From: VAZQ01 sp035293945
GTDB taxonomy: Bacteria > Pseudomonadota > Alphaproteobacteria > Rhizobiales > Xanthobacteraceae
Assembly: GCA_035293945.1 (NCBI GenBank)
Contig: DATGLV010000039.1
Coordinates: 310,001-374,000 of the forward strand
Direction of reading: 5' to 3'
DNA length: 64,000 nucleotides
Part shown: piece by piece, positions 24,829 to 33,202 of the stretch
How positions within the stretch are numbered: position 1 is the first letter of the stretch
How the letters are laid out: every line of letters begins with the position of its first letter
The notes under the pieces: model-generated
Seen by the model: only the letters and a program-made list of their open reading frames with translations
The model's database searches: none
What the model was told of the DNA's origin: nothing
Translations under genes and position numbers: made by a program

Positions 24829-25172
24829 CGGGCTACGATCCTCGGTATCAAAGTCACCAGGCGCGGGGCGGTTTCCTCTGACTCCACAAACCATACCACA
24901 CGGACGATCGGGTTGCGACCGTCTGGCGTCTGCAACGGGCCGTCGATCTCGTGGCTGGTGCCGAAGCGGGTTTGGTGCGATGCAGAGATATCGTTTGCCT
25001 TCGCGTGAGCGATGATGGCGTCACGCAGTGTGCGCCAATGCTGGACACGAAACCCAAAGCTCTCGAGGAAGCGAGCTTTCGCGCGCCCGCCGGAGTGGCG
25101 GACACTCAGCAGATAATTCACGATCTTGGCCTCTGGGACGATCGCGCGATCCAGATGGAGCAGCCGTGACAT
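24825..25172 (-). CDS. DUF6883-like protein, upstream partner of the DUF4926-like gene
   Basis: 115 residues. The core AKIVNYLLSVRHSGGRAKARF, SFGFRVQHWRTLRDAI, then FGTSHEIDGPLQTPDGR and VRVVWFVESEETAPRLVT match what I know of DUF6883, a domain also found at the C-termini of large secreted proteins. It shares four bases with the next gene (ATGA, 24825-24828). The family function is not established. The two genes sit between the epoxide hydrolase region and radC, in DNA bounded by the radC repeats. Confidence 0.65.
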   Translation of the reverse strand: MSRLLHLDRAIVPEAKIVNYLLSVRHSGGRAKARFLESFGFRVQHWRTLRDAIIAHAKANDISASHQTRFGTSHEIDGPLQTPDGRNPIVRVVWFVESEETAPRLVTLIPRIVAR

Positions 25173-25244
25173 GCATCTTCGCTCAATGTATCGGCGCTTT
25201 CAGTTCGTAGTGACGCAAACTGAGAAAAGCAATTCGTCTGAGAA

Positions 25245-25979
25245 TCAAATCAACCTGAGCGCCTTCAGGCTCGCATGCCCGTCCTTGCCCACAATGATGT
25301 GGTCGTGCACCGCGATTCCGAGCGGCTTCGCCACATTGATGATCTCGAGCGTCATCTGGATGTCGGCCTGCGACGGCGTCGGATCTCCTGAAGGGTGATT
25401 GTGCACGAGGATCACTGCGGTTGCAGCAAGCTCGAGCGCGCGCTTGACCACCTCGCGCGGATAGACGGGGGTGTGGTCGACGGTTCCCTTCTGCTGCATC
25501 TCATCGGCAATGAGGCGGTTGCGCTTGTCGAGGAACAGGACGCGAAACTGCTCCTTATCGGCGAACGCCATGGCGGTGCGGCAATAGTCGAGCACGCTCG
25601 ACCATGACGACAGGGCTGGCCGTTTCTGCACCTGCCCGCGGGCAAGCCGGTGTGCGGCCGCTTCCACCACCTTGAGCTCAGTGATGGCGGCTTCGCCCAG
25701 CCCCTTCACTTCGGCAAGGCGCTCGCGCGGAGCGCTCACCACTTCGGCGAAGGAGCCGAAGCGCTCGATCAGATCCTTGGCGAGCGGCTTGACGTCGCGC
25801 CGCGGTAGCGCCCGAAACAGCACAAGCTCGATGAGCTCATAGTCGGTGACGGCGGCGCTGCCGCCGATAAGAAAGCGCTCCCGCAAACGCTCGCGATGCC
25901 CGTGATAATGCGGCACCGGCGCTGGGATCTCGGCCGCTTCGTTTCGGCTGTCGCCTGCTTCTGCTTTCTCGCCTGCCAT
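25245..25979 (-). CDS. radC: RadC-family JAB1/MPN metalloprotein
   Basis: 244 residues from ATG 25979. The N-terminal helix-hairpin-helix part (30-115, with EVKGLGEAAITELKVVEA) is followed by the JAMM metal site His193-x-His195 and Asp206 (VHNHPSGDPTPSQAD). The family is called DNA repair protein RadC, but its true role is unsettled. The last 16 codons and stop differ from those of the truncated copy at 22331-22491, while the preceding 112 bases are identical. The gene therefore seems to carry a replaced 3' end. Confidence 0.93.
   Translation of the reverse strand: MAGEKAEAGDSRNEAAEIPAPVPHYHGHRERLRERFLIGGSAAVTDYELIELVLFRALPRRDVKPLAKDLIERFGSFAEVVSAPRERLAEVKGLGEAAITELKVVEAAAHRLARGQVQKRPALSSWSSVLDYCRTAMAFADKEQFRVLFLDKRNRLIADEMQQKGTVDHTPVYPREVVKRALELAATAVILVHNHPSGDPTPSQADIQMTLEIINVAKPLGIAVHDHIIVGKDGHASLKALRLI
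25294..25405. repeat. 112-bp perfect direct repeat, right copy inside radC
   Basis: Identical to 22380-22491 and in the same orientation. It covers the codons from the JAMM motif to shortly before the C-terminus of RadC. Confidence 0.9.
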
Positions 25980-26127
25980 GCCCCGCCCCGAACGCCCCGA
26001 CCATAACCTCCTCCGCATCAGCGCCTTTACGCGCGTCCTCGCGGCGCTCGGGGAGGGGATAGTGGGTTGCGCCTTCAAAGATGACGGCAATCCGGGAATT
26101 TGCAACCAGCAACTGCAGACGCAGGAA

Positions 26128-26961
26128 TCAGGTGCCAGCCCTCGCACCGAGAGGCCGGTCGAGCCCGCGCGGCGACAAGGTGAAGATCTCGACGCCCGTC
26201 TCCGTTACCGCAACCGTGTGCTCGAACTGCGCCGAGAGCGAGCGGTCGCGCGTCACCGCGGTCCACCCGTCAGAGAGGACCTTCACGTGCGGCCGGCCGA
26301 GATTGATCATCGGCTCGACCGTGAAGAACATGCCGGGCTTGAGCACGATGCCTTCGCCGGCGCGCCCCACATGCACGATGTTGGGCTCGTCGTGGAACAG
26401 ACGCCCAAGCCCGTGCCCGCAGAAGTCCCGCACCACGCTCATGTGCTGGGCCTCGACATAGCTCTGGATGGCATAGCCGATATCGCCCGATGTCGCCCCC
26501 GGGCGGATCACCGCGATGCCGCGCATCATCGCCTCGTAGGTCACCTCGATCAGGCGCTCGGCGCGGCGCGGGATCTCGCCCACGGCAAACATGCGGCTCG
26601 AATCGCCGTGCCAGCCTTCGACGATCAGCGTGACATCCACGTTCACGATGTCGCCTTCCTTGAGCGGCTTCTCGCCCGGGATGCCGTGGCAGACCACGTG
26701 ATTGACCGATGTGCAGGTCGACTTGCGGTAGCCCCGGTACATCAGGGTCGCCGGCATCGCCTTGTGATCCATGGCGAACTCGAACACCAGCTGATCGATT
26801 CGCTCCGTCGTCACACCGGGCCTCACCTCGCCGGCCAGCATATCGAGGCATTCCGCCGTGAGTTGGCCGGCTCTTCGCATGCCCGCGTAGGCGAGGGGGC
26901 CGTGCAGCTTGATCTGGCCCGTCTTGCGTTGCGGCGCCAAGGCCGCGTCTACATAGCTCAT
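26128..26961 (-). CDS. map: Methionine aminopeptidase, type I
   Basis: 277 residues from ATG 26961, slightly longer than the E. coli enzyme (264) because of N- and C-terminal extensions. The five metal ligands are visible: Asp109 (VNVDVT), Asp120 (WHGDSS), His183 (CGHGLG), Glu216 (FTVEPM) and Glu247 (QFEHTV), with substrate-site His92. It removes the initiator Met from new proteins in the cytosol. It lies 148 bases upstream of radC on the same strand, and sfsA lies 133 bases upstream of it, the arrangement usual in Rhizobiales. Confidence 0.97.
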   Translation of the reverse strand: MSYVDAALAPQRKTGQIKLHGPLAYAGMRRAGQLTAECLDMLAGEVRPGVTTERIDQLVFEFAMDHKAMPATLMYRGYRKSTCTSVNHVVCHGIPGEKPLKEGDIVNVDVTLIVEGWHGDSSRMFAVGEIPRRAERLIEVTYEAMMRGIAVIRPGATSGDIGYAIQSYVEAQHMSVVRDFCGHGLGRLFHDEPNIVHVGRAGEGIVLKPGMFFTVEPMINLGRPHVKVLSDGWTAVTRDRSLSAQFEHTVAVTETGVEIFTLSPRGLDRPLGARAGT

Positions 26962-27094
26962 GAATTTTCTTCTGCGTTCACCGCGGCTCGCGCAAGAGCC
27001 GGCGACCGTTAAAGGAAAGAAACCGGCCCAGACCCTCGTCTCTACCGCAATGTAGGCAAGACGGCGGCCGGTGCAAGCACATTGCGCGGGGCGA

Positions 27095-27808
27095 TTATTC
27101 AATGATCGCAATGGGGTCGCCGACCTCAATGGCGGCGCGGGTCAGCCGGCAACGGCGCGCGACCATTTCCACCCCCCGTGCCCTTGCGGAATCGAAGGCG
27201 CGCCCATATTCCGGGTCGATGTCGCGGGCGAGCGCAAGCCGCTCGGCCGATGCGATCTGCACCAGGAACAGCATCAGCGAACGGCAGCCTGCCGCCACCA
27301 TGTCGGCGAGCTCGGCCAGATGCTTGGCGCCGCGCTTGGTCACCGCATCCGGGAACTCGGCGAGGGCGGGCTGTCGCATCAAATGGACGTTTTTGATCTC
27401 CACATAGCAGGGCGGGCGGCCCGCACCCTCCAGCAGGAAATCGACACGCGAATTCTTGCCGTACCGCACCTCGCGCCGCACCTGGGCATAGCCTGTGAGC
27501 TCCGGAATGCGGCCCGCCGCGATTGCTTCGGCCGCCAGCGCATTAGGATGGGACGTATTGATCCCGACCAGCTCGCTGCCGCTGCCGAGATCGACCTCGA
27601 CCAATTCCCAGCTGTGGCCGAGCTTGCGCTTGGGATTTGGCGATTTTGACAACCACACGCGTGCGCCTGCAGTTGCGAGCCCGGTCATCGCGCCCGGGTT
27701 GGCACAATGCACCGTGATGACCTCGCCGGAAGCGAGCTCCACATCGGCCAGGAAGCGCTTGTAGCGGCGGATCAACGTGGCGGGGATGAGCGGCGCGGCA
27801 AACTGCAT
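27095..27808 (-). CDS. sfsA: SfsA family protein (sugar fermentation stimulation homologue)
   Basis: 237 residues, the usual length. Family landmarks are LIRRYKRFLADVEL, VHCANPGAMTGL, SWELVEVD, RVDFLLEG, CYVEIKNVHLM and FPDAVTKRGAKHL. SfsA has an OB-fold N-terminal domain and a nuclease-like C-terminal domain (acidic residues in VDFLL and VEIKN). Its cellular role is unclear; in E. coli it affects maltose metabolism genes. It precedes map, probably co-transcribed. Confidence 0.95.
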   Translation of the reverse strand: MQFAAPLIPATLIRRYKRFLADVELASGEVITVHCANPGAMTGLATAGARVWLSKSPNPKRKLGHSWELVEVDLGSGSELVGINTSHPNALAAEAIAAGRIPELTGYAQVRREVRYGKNSRVDFLLEGAGRPPCYVEIKNVHLMRQPALAEFPDAVTKRGAKHLAELADMVAAGCRSLMLFLVQIASAERLALARDIDPEYGRAFDSARARGVEMVARRCRLTRAAIEVGDPIAIIE

Positions 27809-27832
27809 GCGGATTCTCTAGCGTCCGCTCAT

Positions 27833-27887
27833 TCCCGCGCACAAGGGCGTTTACGCCCGTCTTCGACGCGCGTCTGCGGGAATCCAG
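27833..27887. repeat. Nested palindromic repeat between sfsA and the antiporter gene
   Basis: CATTCCCGC (from about 27831) pairs with GCGGGAATCC (to about 27887). Inside, GGGCG-TTTA-CGCCC (27845-27858) forms a tight hairpin. The outer arms match the palindrome translated inside the E2 gene at 2466-2485. It lies between divergent genes. Confidence 0.6.
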
Positions 27888-28027
27888 TTTTGTTCGCAGA
27901 GTGCTCTTCCTGGCTTGCATCCATTTTGCGAAGCGTGCTGGGTCTCCGTGGGAACGAACTGCGTCCGGCTTTGCGCGCACGGCCGACCTCATGCCAACCT
28001 GCGACAGGTGGCGGCAGCGGGATTCGA

Positions 28028-29812
28028 ATGGCCTCCCTCGACGCAATCAGCATCGGCATTCTGCTCGGCGCTCTCCTGGTGCTGGCCGGCATCTTGTCGA
28101 GCCTTATCGCCCTACGCTTCGGAGCGCCGCTGCTGCTCGTGTTCCTGATACTCGGCATGCTCGCGGGCGAGAAGGGGCCGGGCGGAATCCCGTTCGACGA
28201 TTTCCGCACCACCTATCTGGTCGGCTCGATCGCGCTTGCGCTGATCCTGTTCGACGGCGGCTTGCGCACGCGCTTTGCGACATTTCGCAGTGTATTGGCG
28301 CCCTCGCTAGTGCTCGCCACCGCCGGGGTGCTGCTGACCGCCGCGCTGACGGCGCCGGCCGCCAAATTCCTGCTGGATATCGGTTGGATCGAGGCGCTTC
28401 TGGTCGGCGCGGTGGTGGCCTCGACCGACGCGGCGGCCGTGTTCTTCCTGATCCATGCGCGCGGCCTGCGCCTGCGCCCGCGCGTCGGCGCCACGCTGGA
28501 GGTCGAGTCCGGCAGCAACGATCCGTTCGCGGTGTTTCTCGCCCTCACGCTGGTCGAATTCCTTCAGCGCGGCGGGGAGGAAACCTGGCTGGACGTCGTC
28601 GGCTCCCTTTCCTTGCAAGCAGTGCTGGGCGCCGTCATGGGCATTGTCGGCGGCCGGGTGATCGTGCTGGCGCTCAATCGGCTGGCGCTGCCGCAGGGGC
28701 TGCATGCACCATTCGTCGCCGCCATGGCGCTCGTCATCTACGGGCTCACCTCATTTGAGCATGCGTCGGGATTTCTCGCCGTCTATCTCGCCGGCCTCGT
28801 GGTCGGCAACCGGCCGACGCGTGCCCACAATGCGGTCGCCGTGTTTCTCGATGCGGCGACCTGGCTCGCCCAGATCGTGATGTTCGTGCTGCTCGGCCTG
28901 TTGGCCTGGCCGGATCGGCTGATTGTGCATGTGCTGCCTGCGCTAGCGGTCGCCGCCATGCTGATGTTTGTTGCCCGCCCGGCGGCGGTCTTCTGTTGTC
29001 TCGCGCCGTTTCCCTTCTCCTGGCGTGAGAAGCTGTTCATCTCCTGGGTCGGATTGCGCGGGGCGGTCGGCATATTCCTCGCCTCCATCCCGCTGATGGT
29101 GGGGCTGCCGCAGGCACAATTGTTCTTCGACGTGGGTTTCGTGGTGGTGTTGGCCTCGCTCCTTGTTCAAGGTTGGACGCTGGCGCCGGCGGCGCACCGC
29201 CTGCACATTGCGCTGCCACGCCACGATCCGCTGCCGCGCCGGGTCGAGCTCGATCTGCCAGGGCAGCTGGCACAGGAGATCGTCGGCTATCCGCTGGGAC
29301 CCAATAGTCCCTATCTGCGCCGGCACCTCATTCCATCCTGGGCGCGGCCGACCCTGGTGGTGCGTGAGGAGCGCATCTTGACTCCCGCCGAGGCCGACCC
29401 GGTGCGCCCGGGCGACTACCTTTATCTCTTGGCGCCGCCCGAGAAGGCGCAGGCGCTCGACCGCTTTTTCGTCGACATGCCGGCGCCGGCCTTGCCGGAC
29501 CCGCATCTTCTCGGCGATTTCTTCGTCTCCGCCGATGTGACGCTCGGCGCGGTCGCTGAAATCTACGGAATCGAGGTCGACGCCGAGCTCGCAAAGACCG
29601 CGCTGGCAGATCATTTCGCGCGCGCGCTCGGCCATCCGCCGAAGCCCGGCGATACGTTGCCGCTCGGCCCCATCGTGCTGGTGGCGCATGACGTGGAGGG
29701 CGACCGCGTGACAGCCGTCGGGTTGCGCCTGCCTGAAGACGAGATGCCCTCGAGCTTTCGCGACCGGCTGCGCAGGCTGGCGCGTCGGCTCGATCCCTTC
29801 CGCAACTATTAG
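28028..29812 (+). CDS. Potassium/proton antiporter, NhaP2/CPA1 type with C-terminal RCK_C-like region
   Basis: 594 residues from ATG 28028. The first 390 residues contain about 12 hydrophobic helices with the CPA signatures LILFDGGLRT, VASTDAAAVF and GSNDPFAVF, in which the Asp residues carry the transported ion. The C-terminal 200 residues are soluble: ELDLPGQLAQEIVGYPLGP and DYLYLLAPPEKAQALD mark a TrkA_C/RCK-like regulatory region and a further domain as in NhaP2. It should exchange cytoplasmic K+ (or Na+) for H+ in the inner membrane. It is transcribed alone, divergent from sfsA. Confidence 0.92.
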   Translation: MASLDAISIGILLGALLVLAGILSSLIALRFGAPLLLVFLILGMLAGEKGPGGIPFDDFRTTYLVGSIALALILFDGGLRTRFATFRSVLAPSLVLATAGVLLTAALTAPAAKFLLDIGWIEALLVGAVVASTDAAAVFFLIHARGLRLRPRVGATLEVESGSNDPFAVFLALTLVEFLQRGGEETWLDVVGSLSLQAVLGAVMGIVGGRVIVLALNRLALPQGLHAPFVAAMALVIYGLTSFEHASGFLAVYLAGLVVGNRPTRAHNAVAVFLDAATWLAQIVMFVLLGLLAWPDRLIVHVLPALAVAAMLMFVARPAAVFCCLAPFPFSWREKLFISWVGLRGAVGIFLASIPLMVGLPQAQLFFDVGFVVVLASLLVQGWTLAPAAHRLHIALPRHDPLPRRVELDLPGQLAQEIVGYPLGPNSPYLRRHLIPSWARPTLVVREERILTPAEADPVRPGDYLYLLAPPEKAQALDRFFVDMPAPALPDPHLLGDFFVSADVTLGAVAEIYGIEVDAELAKTALADHFARALGHPPKPGDTLPLGPIVLVAHDVEGDRVTAVGLRLPEDEMPSSFRDRLRRLARRLDPFRNY

Positions 29813-29827
29813 ACCGCCCAAGTCCAA

Positions 29828-30511
29828 CTACAACGCATCGGCATCGGCCGCGTCGAGGAGCTCGAGGCCGCCGAAGGCTTCGGTCGCGCCGTCCCTGAGC
29901 CGTACCACCGAGCCGGCGATGCGCCTCAGCTCCGCGGCCTGATGGCTCACATACACCATCGGCACGCCCGCCTGATCGCGCAGGCGCTCGAGATAGGGCA
30001 GGATCTCCCGCTTGCGGGCGACATCGAGCGATGCCAGAGGCTCGTCAAGCAACAGGATGCGCGGGCGCATCAGCAACGCCCGGCCGATGGCGATGCGCTG
30101 GCGCTCGCCGCCGGACAGGTTGCCGGGCCGCCGCTCGATCAGATGGCCGATATCGAGCAGGCCGATGATGCGATCCCACTGCTTGGCATCGCGCGGCAGA
30201 CCGCACATGCGCCGTCCATAATCGAGATTGTGCTTGACGCTGAGATGCGGAAACAGCCGCCCCTCCTGAAACACATAGCCGACGCGCCGACGGTGCGGCG
30301 GCAGGTTGATGTGCTCCTCGGCGTCGAACACCACGGTCTCACCGATGCTGATGCAGCCGCGGTCGGGCGCAATCAACCCGGCAATCATGTTGGCGAGCGT
30401 GGTCTTGCCGGCGCCGGACGGGCCGAACAACGCGGTCGCGCCGCTGTTGCTTGCAAAGCGCGCGCGCAGGAAGAAGTCGCCGAGCCGCTTCTCCACGTCG
30501 AGGCTGAGCAT
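29828..30511 (-). CDS. modC: Molybdate-type ABC transporter ATPase, short form without Mop domain
   Basis: 227 residues. Walker A GPSGAGKTT (30-38), Q-loop Gln82 (VFQEGRLFPHL), signature LSGGERQ (132-138), Walker B LLLDEP (153-158) and switch His190 are all present, so ATP hydrolysis should be intact. ModC proteins are usually about 350-360 residues with a C-terminal molybdate-binding Mop domain; this one stops after the ATPase domain, so it lacks that regulatory part. It begins two bases after the permease gene stop. Together they would import molybdate or tungstate; no binding protein gene is adjacent. Confidence 0.85.
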   Translation of the reverse strand: MLSLDVEKRLGDFFLRARFASNSGATALFGPSGAGKTTLANMIAGLIAPDRGCISIGETVVFDAEEHINLPPHRRRVGYVFQEGRLFPHLSVKHNLDYGRRMCGLPRDAKQWDRIIGLLDIGHLIERRPGNLSGGERQRIAIGRALLMRPRILLLDEPLASLDVARKREILPYLERLRDQAGVPMVYVSHQAAELRRIAGSVVRLRDGATEAFGGLELLDAADADAL

Positions 30512-30512
30512 G

Positions 30513-31208
30513 CTATTCCCCGTGGAAACGCATGCCGGCGCGGCGTGCCAGCCATTCGGCCGCGATCAAAGCGACAAGCGAGATCGCGATCGCGACCACA
30601 ACCAGGCGCAGGGCCGCCGCATCGCCGTCGGGCGTCTGCGTAAAGGTGTAGATCGCCGACGAGATCGTGCGCGTCTCGCCCGGTATGTTGGCGACGAATG
30701 TGATGGTGGCGCCGAACTCGCCCAGCGCTTTGGCGAAGCACAGCACGATGCCGGCAACCAGCCCCGGCAGTGCCAACGGCAACGTGACGGTGAGGAACAC
30801 CCAAAAGCGGTTGGCCCCGAGCGTCGCGGCCGCGTCCTCCAGGCGCGCGTCGATCGCCTCGATGGCGAGGCGGATCGGCCGTACCATCAAGGGAAATCCC
30901 ATGATCCCGCAGGCGAGCGCCGCCCCGGTCCAGCGGAACGCGAACACGACGCCGAGCTGGTCGGCCAGAAACGCGCCGATCGGACCGCGCCGGCCGAACG
31001 AGATGAGCAGGAGATAGCCGGTCACCACCGGGGGCAGCACCAGCGGCATGTGCACCAGGGCATCGAGCAGCGTCTTTCCCCAGAACGATTTGCGCGCCAG
31101 CAGCCAGGCGGTGGCGATGCCGAACGGCAGTGCGACCGCGGTTGCCACTACGGCGATGCGCAGCGACAGGTGGATCGCGGTCCATTCTTCGGGAGTTAGG
31201 TCAAGCAA
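30513..31208 (-). CDS. modB: Molybdate-type ABC transporter permease
   Basis: 231 residues from TTG 31208. This start is inferred because the protein then begins LDLTPEEWTAIHLSLRIA like other ModB proteins; the frame is open further upstream but with no family resemblance. Five to six membrane helices are present, with the ModB motifs LPLVLPPVVTGYLLL and the EAA loop EDAAATLGANRFWVFLTV, which contacts the ATPase. It forms the membrane channel with the ATPase encoded two bases downstream. The expected modA is missing from the upstream 380 bases. Confidence 0.88.
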   Translation of the reverse strand: MLDLTPEEWTAIHLSLRIAVVATAVALPFGIATAWLLARKSFWGKTLLDALVHMPLVLPPVVTGYLLLISFGRRGPIGAFLADQLGVVFAFRWTGAALACGIMGFPLMVRPIRLAIEAIDARLEDAAATLGANRFWVFLTVTLPLALPGLVAGIVLCFAKALGEFGATITFVANIPGETRTISSAIYTFTQTPDGDAAALRLVVVAIAISLVALIAAEWLARRAGMRFHGE

Positions 31209-31588
31209 TGCTTCATTCCGCCGGTTTGGTCCAGGTTCAAGCCAGCCAACGGCACTCGGACCGCGCGCCGCCAAGGGACGAGCTGTTTGTTTCTTGAAGC
31301 AACCGCCCGGAAGCCTCGTTCCGGGCCGACAGGACGCACTTACGGCGCGCCACGGGTCGCGGGGCGGACAGTAGAGCATTTGATCGCGGATGTCATGCGC
31401 AGGCCAAATCTCGACGGCCTCACCCCGAGGGTGTCGCGATGCGTCTCGAAGGATGGATGCGTGCGACTAGCCTAGCCTGTGGCCGTCCTTAGAGATGCCT
31501 CCAGCATGGCTCCTCAGACCCAGGCCAATGAAGGTCCGCATTGATCCTCCCGCACGCTTGCGCGACAGTGCCGACCGAGGGAAACGGG
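31209..31588. other. Non-coding interval between modB and the Yip1-like gene, with a repeat remnant
   Basis: 380 bases between divergent genes. No modA or other gene is visible. At 31416-31460 a GCCTCACCCCGAGG...GCGTCTCGAAGGATGG stretch resembles half of a palindromic intergenic repeat known from Bradyrhizobium-type genomes. The ribosome binding site CGAGGGAAAC precedes the ATG at 31589. Confidence 0.5.
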
Positions 31589-32149
31589 ATGAAATCTCTA
31601 AAGCGCTTCGCCAGACGCGTCGGGGCGATCTTGGCCCGGCCCGAAGCCGAATGGGCGGTCATTGCGGGCGAGCAGTTGACTGCCGCGGCGTTGTTTGTGC
31701 GCTACATCGCAATCCTTGCCGTAATCCCTGCGCTTGGACGCGCGATCGGAGCTTCGCTGGTCGGCGGCTACGCACCGATCCTGCCGAGCCTTGCGGGTGC
31801 GCTCGTGATTTACGCGTCGGGATTTGTGATCGTCTATGGCCTTGCCTTCCTGGTCGACGCACTGGCGCCGCGCTTTGGGGCGCGAAGGGACTTTTCGCGT
31901 GCCTTGGACCTCATGGTTTATGCGGCAACCCCGGTCTGGCTCGCCGGCATCTTTCTCGTCGTGCCGGGCCTCAGCTTTCTCATGATCTTCGGGATTTACG
32001 CGCTCTACCTGGCGTGGAGCGGATTGCCTGTTCTGATGCGCGCGCCACCGGAAAGATCACTTGCCTACACGGGGGCAATCGCCAGTGCTGCGCTCGTTGC
32101 CGTCATCATTGTTGGCGTTATCGCGACGCCTTTCTTCCGACCGGCATGA
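31589..32149 (+). CDS. Yip1-like integral membrane protein
   Basis: 186 residues from ATG 31589. A short cytoplasmic N-terminus with RPEAEWAVIAGEQ, typical of bacterial Yip1-domain proteins, is followed by five hydrophobic segments (about 35-55, 65-88, 103-125, 128-145, 160-182). Function in bacteria is unknown. It stands alone between divergent modB and convergent mepA, whose stop is 12 bases away. Confidence 0.78.
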   Translation: MKSLKRFARRVGAILARPEAEWAVIAGEQLTAAALFVRYIAILAVIPALGRAIGASLVGGYAPILPSLAGALVIYASGFVIVYGLAFLVDALAPRFGARRDFSRALDLMVYAATPVWLAGIFLVVPGLSFLMIFGIYALYLAWSGLPVLMRAPPERSLAYTGAIASAALVAVIIVGVIATPFFRPA

Positions 32150-32161
32150 GCCGATTTGATC

Positions 32162-33124
32162 TCAAGGCGCGTTGAGCACGGCCCGGCAGGCCGCCGGCAG
32201 GTCTGCGAGCTTGATCGGCGGCCGCGGCTTTTCCGGCTGTGGCGAGGGCTTGGGGTGCAGCACTGCGTCCGAGAACCACCAGTCCAGCTCCTTGCCGCAG
32301 CCGTCGCCCGCGGGCACCGGATCCTGATGCTTGCACTCCGGGCTGTCCTCCGGACATTTGATGCGGACGTGAAAGTGGTAGTCGTGCTCCCAATAGGGAC
32401 GCATTTTCTGCAGCCAGGCGCGATCGGAGCCGGCCATTTCGCACAGCTTCTTCTTGATCGCCGCATTGACGAAAATGCGCTCGACCAGCGGATCCTCGGC
32501 GGCCGCCTTGAGGATGGCAAAGTGCGCCGGAGTCCAGACCTTGGGATCGACGTCCTTGCGGCTGTCCGCCACCACCATGGTGGCCGACATTTCCTCGCGT
32601 TCCTGCCGTGACAATTCGTGGTCCGGCATCGGCCGTAGCCAGATGTCGGCATCGAGCCCGACCTGGTGGCTCGCATGTCCGGTCAGCATCGGCCCGCCGC
32701 GCGGCTGCGCCATGTCGCCGATCAGGAGACCGGGCCAGCCGACCCTGGCGCCGCGCTCGGAGAGCCGCTCGATATATTTGATCAGGGTCGGGTGGCCCCA
32801 GTTGCGATTGCGCGACAGCCGCATGACCTGCCAGTGCGGCCCGTTGATCGGCAATTGCTCGGCGCCGGCCAGGCAGCCTTTGGCATAGAAGCCGATCGCC
32901 TCGGAGCGCATCTCCGCCGGCTCGGTCTTTCGGCCGAACAATTCCTTGGCCGGATTGTTGGGATCGCTCGGATTGGCGAGTGGCGGCAATGGCTGCGGGT
33001 CCAAGGTGCCGACGTCCTGCGCGGAGGCGGCCGATACAGCCCCGATGGCGATCGACAAAGCAACCGTCGCGATGTTAATTCCGGCGAGAAACCGCGGCCC
33101 CGTCCCTGCTGCCATGTTCGTCAT
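32162..33124 (-). CDS. mepA: Penicillin-insensitive murein endopeptidase
   Basis: 320 residues with a signal peptide ending ASA (about residue 35). The LAS-type zinc endopeptidase core is clear: GHASHQVGLDADIWL supplies a His and an Asp ligand, and HDYHFHVRIKCP the others. Cys pairs (GCLAG, KCPEDSPEC, DGCGK) suggest disulfides in the periplasm. MepA cleaves D-alanyl-meso-diaminopimelate crosslinks in peptidoglycan. It is transcribed alone. Confidence 0.95.
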   Translation of the reverse strand: MTNMAAGTGPRFLAGINIATVALSIAIGAVSAASAQDVGTLDPQPLPPLANPSDPNNPAKELFGRKTEPAEMRSEAIGFYAKGCLAGAEQLPINGPHWQVMRLSRNRNWGHPTLIKYIERLSERGARVGWPGLLIGDMAQPRGGPMLTGHASHQVGLDADIWLRPMPDHELSRQEREEMSATMVVADSRKDVDPKVWTPAHFAILKAAAEDPLVERIFVNAAIKKKLCEMAGSDRAWLQKMRPYWEHDYHFHVRIKCPEDSPECKHQDPVPAGDGCGKELDWWFSDAVLHPKPSPQPEKPRPPIKLADLPAACRAVLNAP

Positions 33125-33202
33125 TCCGAATCGGTCATGCCGCCCTTTCCGCCGAGTGTACGCAGGCGCAAAGATGTGTCGAATTAAATTAGATCCGGTT
33201 TT

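Larger units (their letters stand above)
22492..25293. mobile_element. Putative inserted segment between radC direct repeats
   Basis: The interval between the two 112-bp repeats holds an unidentified coding remnant, an epoxide hydrolase, a truncated lipocalin-like gene and an overlapping DUF6883/DUF4926-like pair. Its base composition is more A/T-rich and its codon choice more relaxed than the flanking housekeeping genes. The arrangement, intact radC upstream with a divergent new 3' end and the older 3' end displaced downstream, is what insertion into the 3' part of a gene produces. No integrase is present, so it may be a decayed element or the outcome of homologous recombination. Confidence 0.45.
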
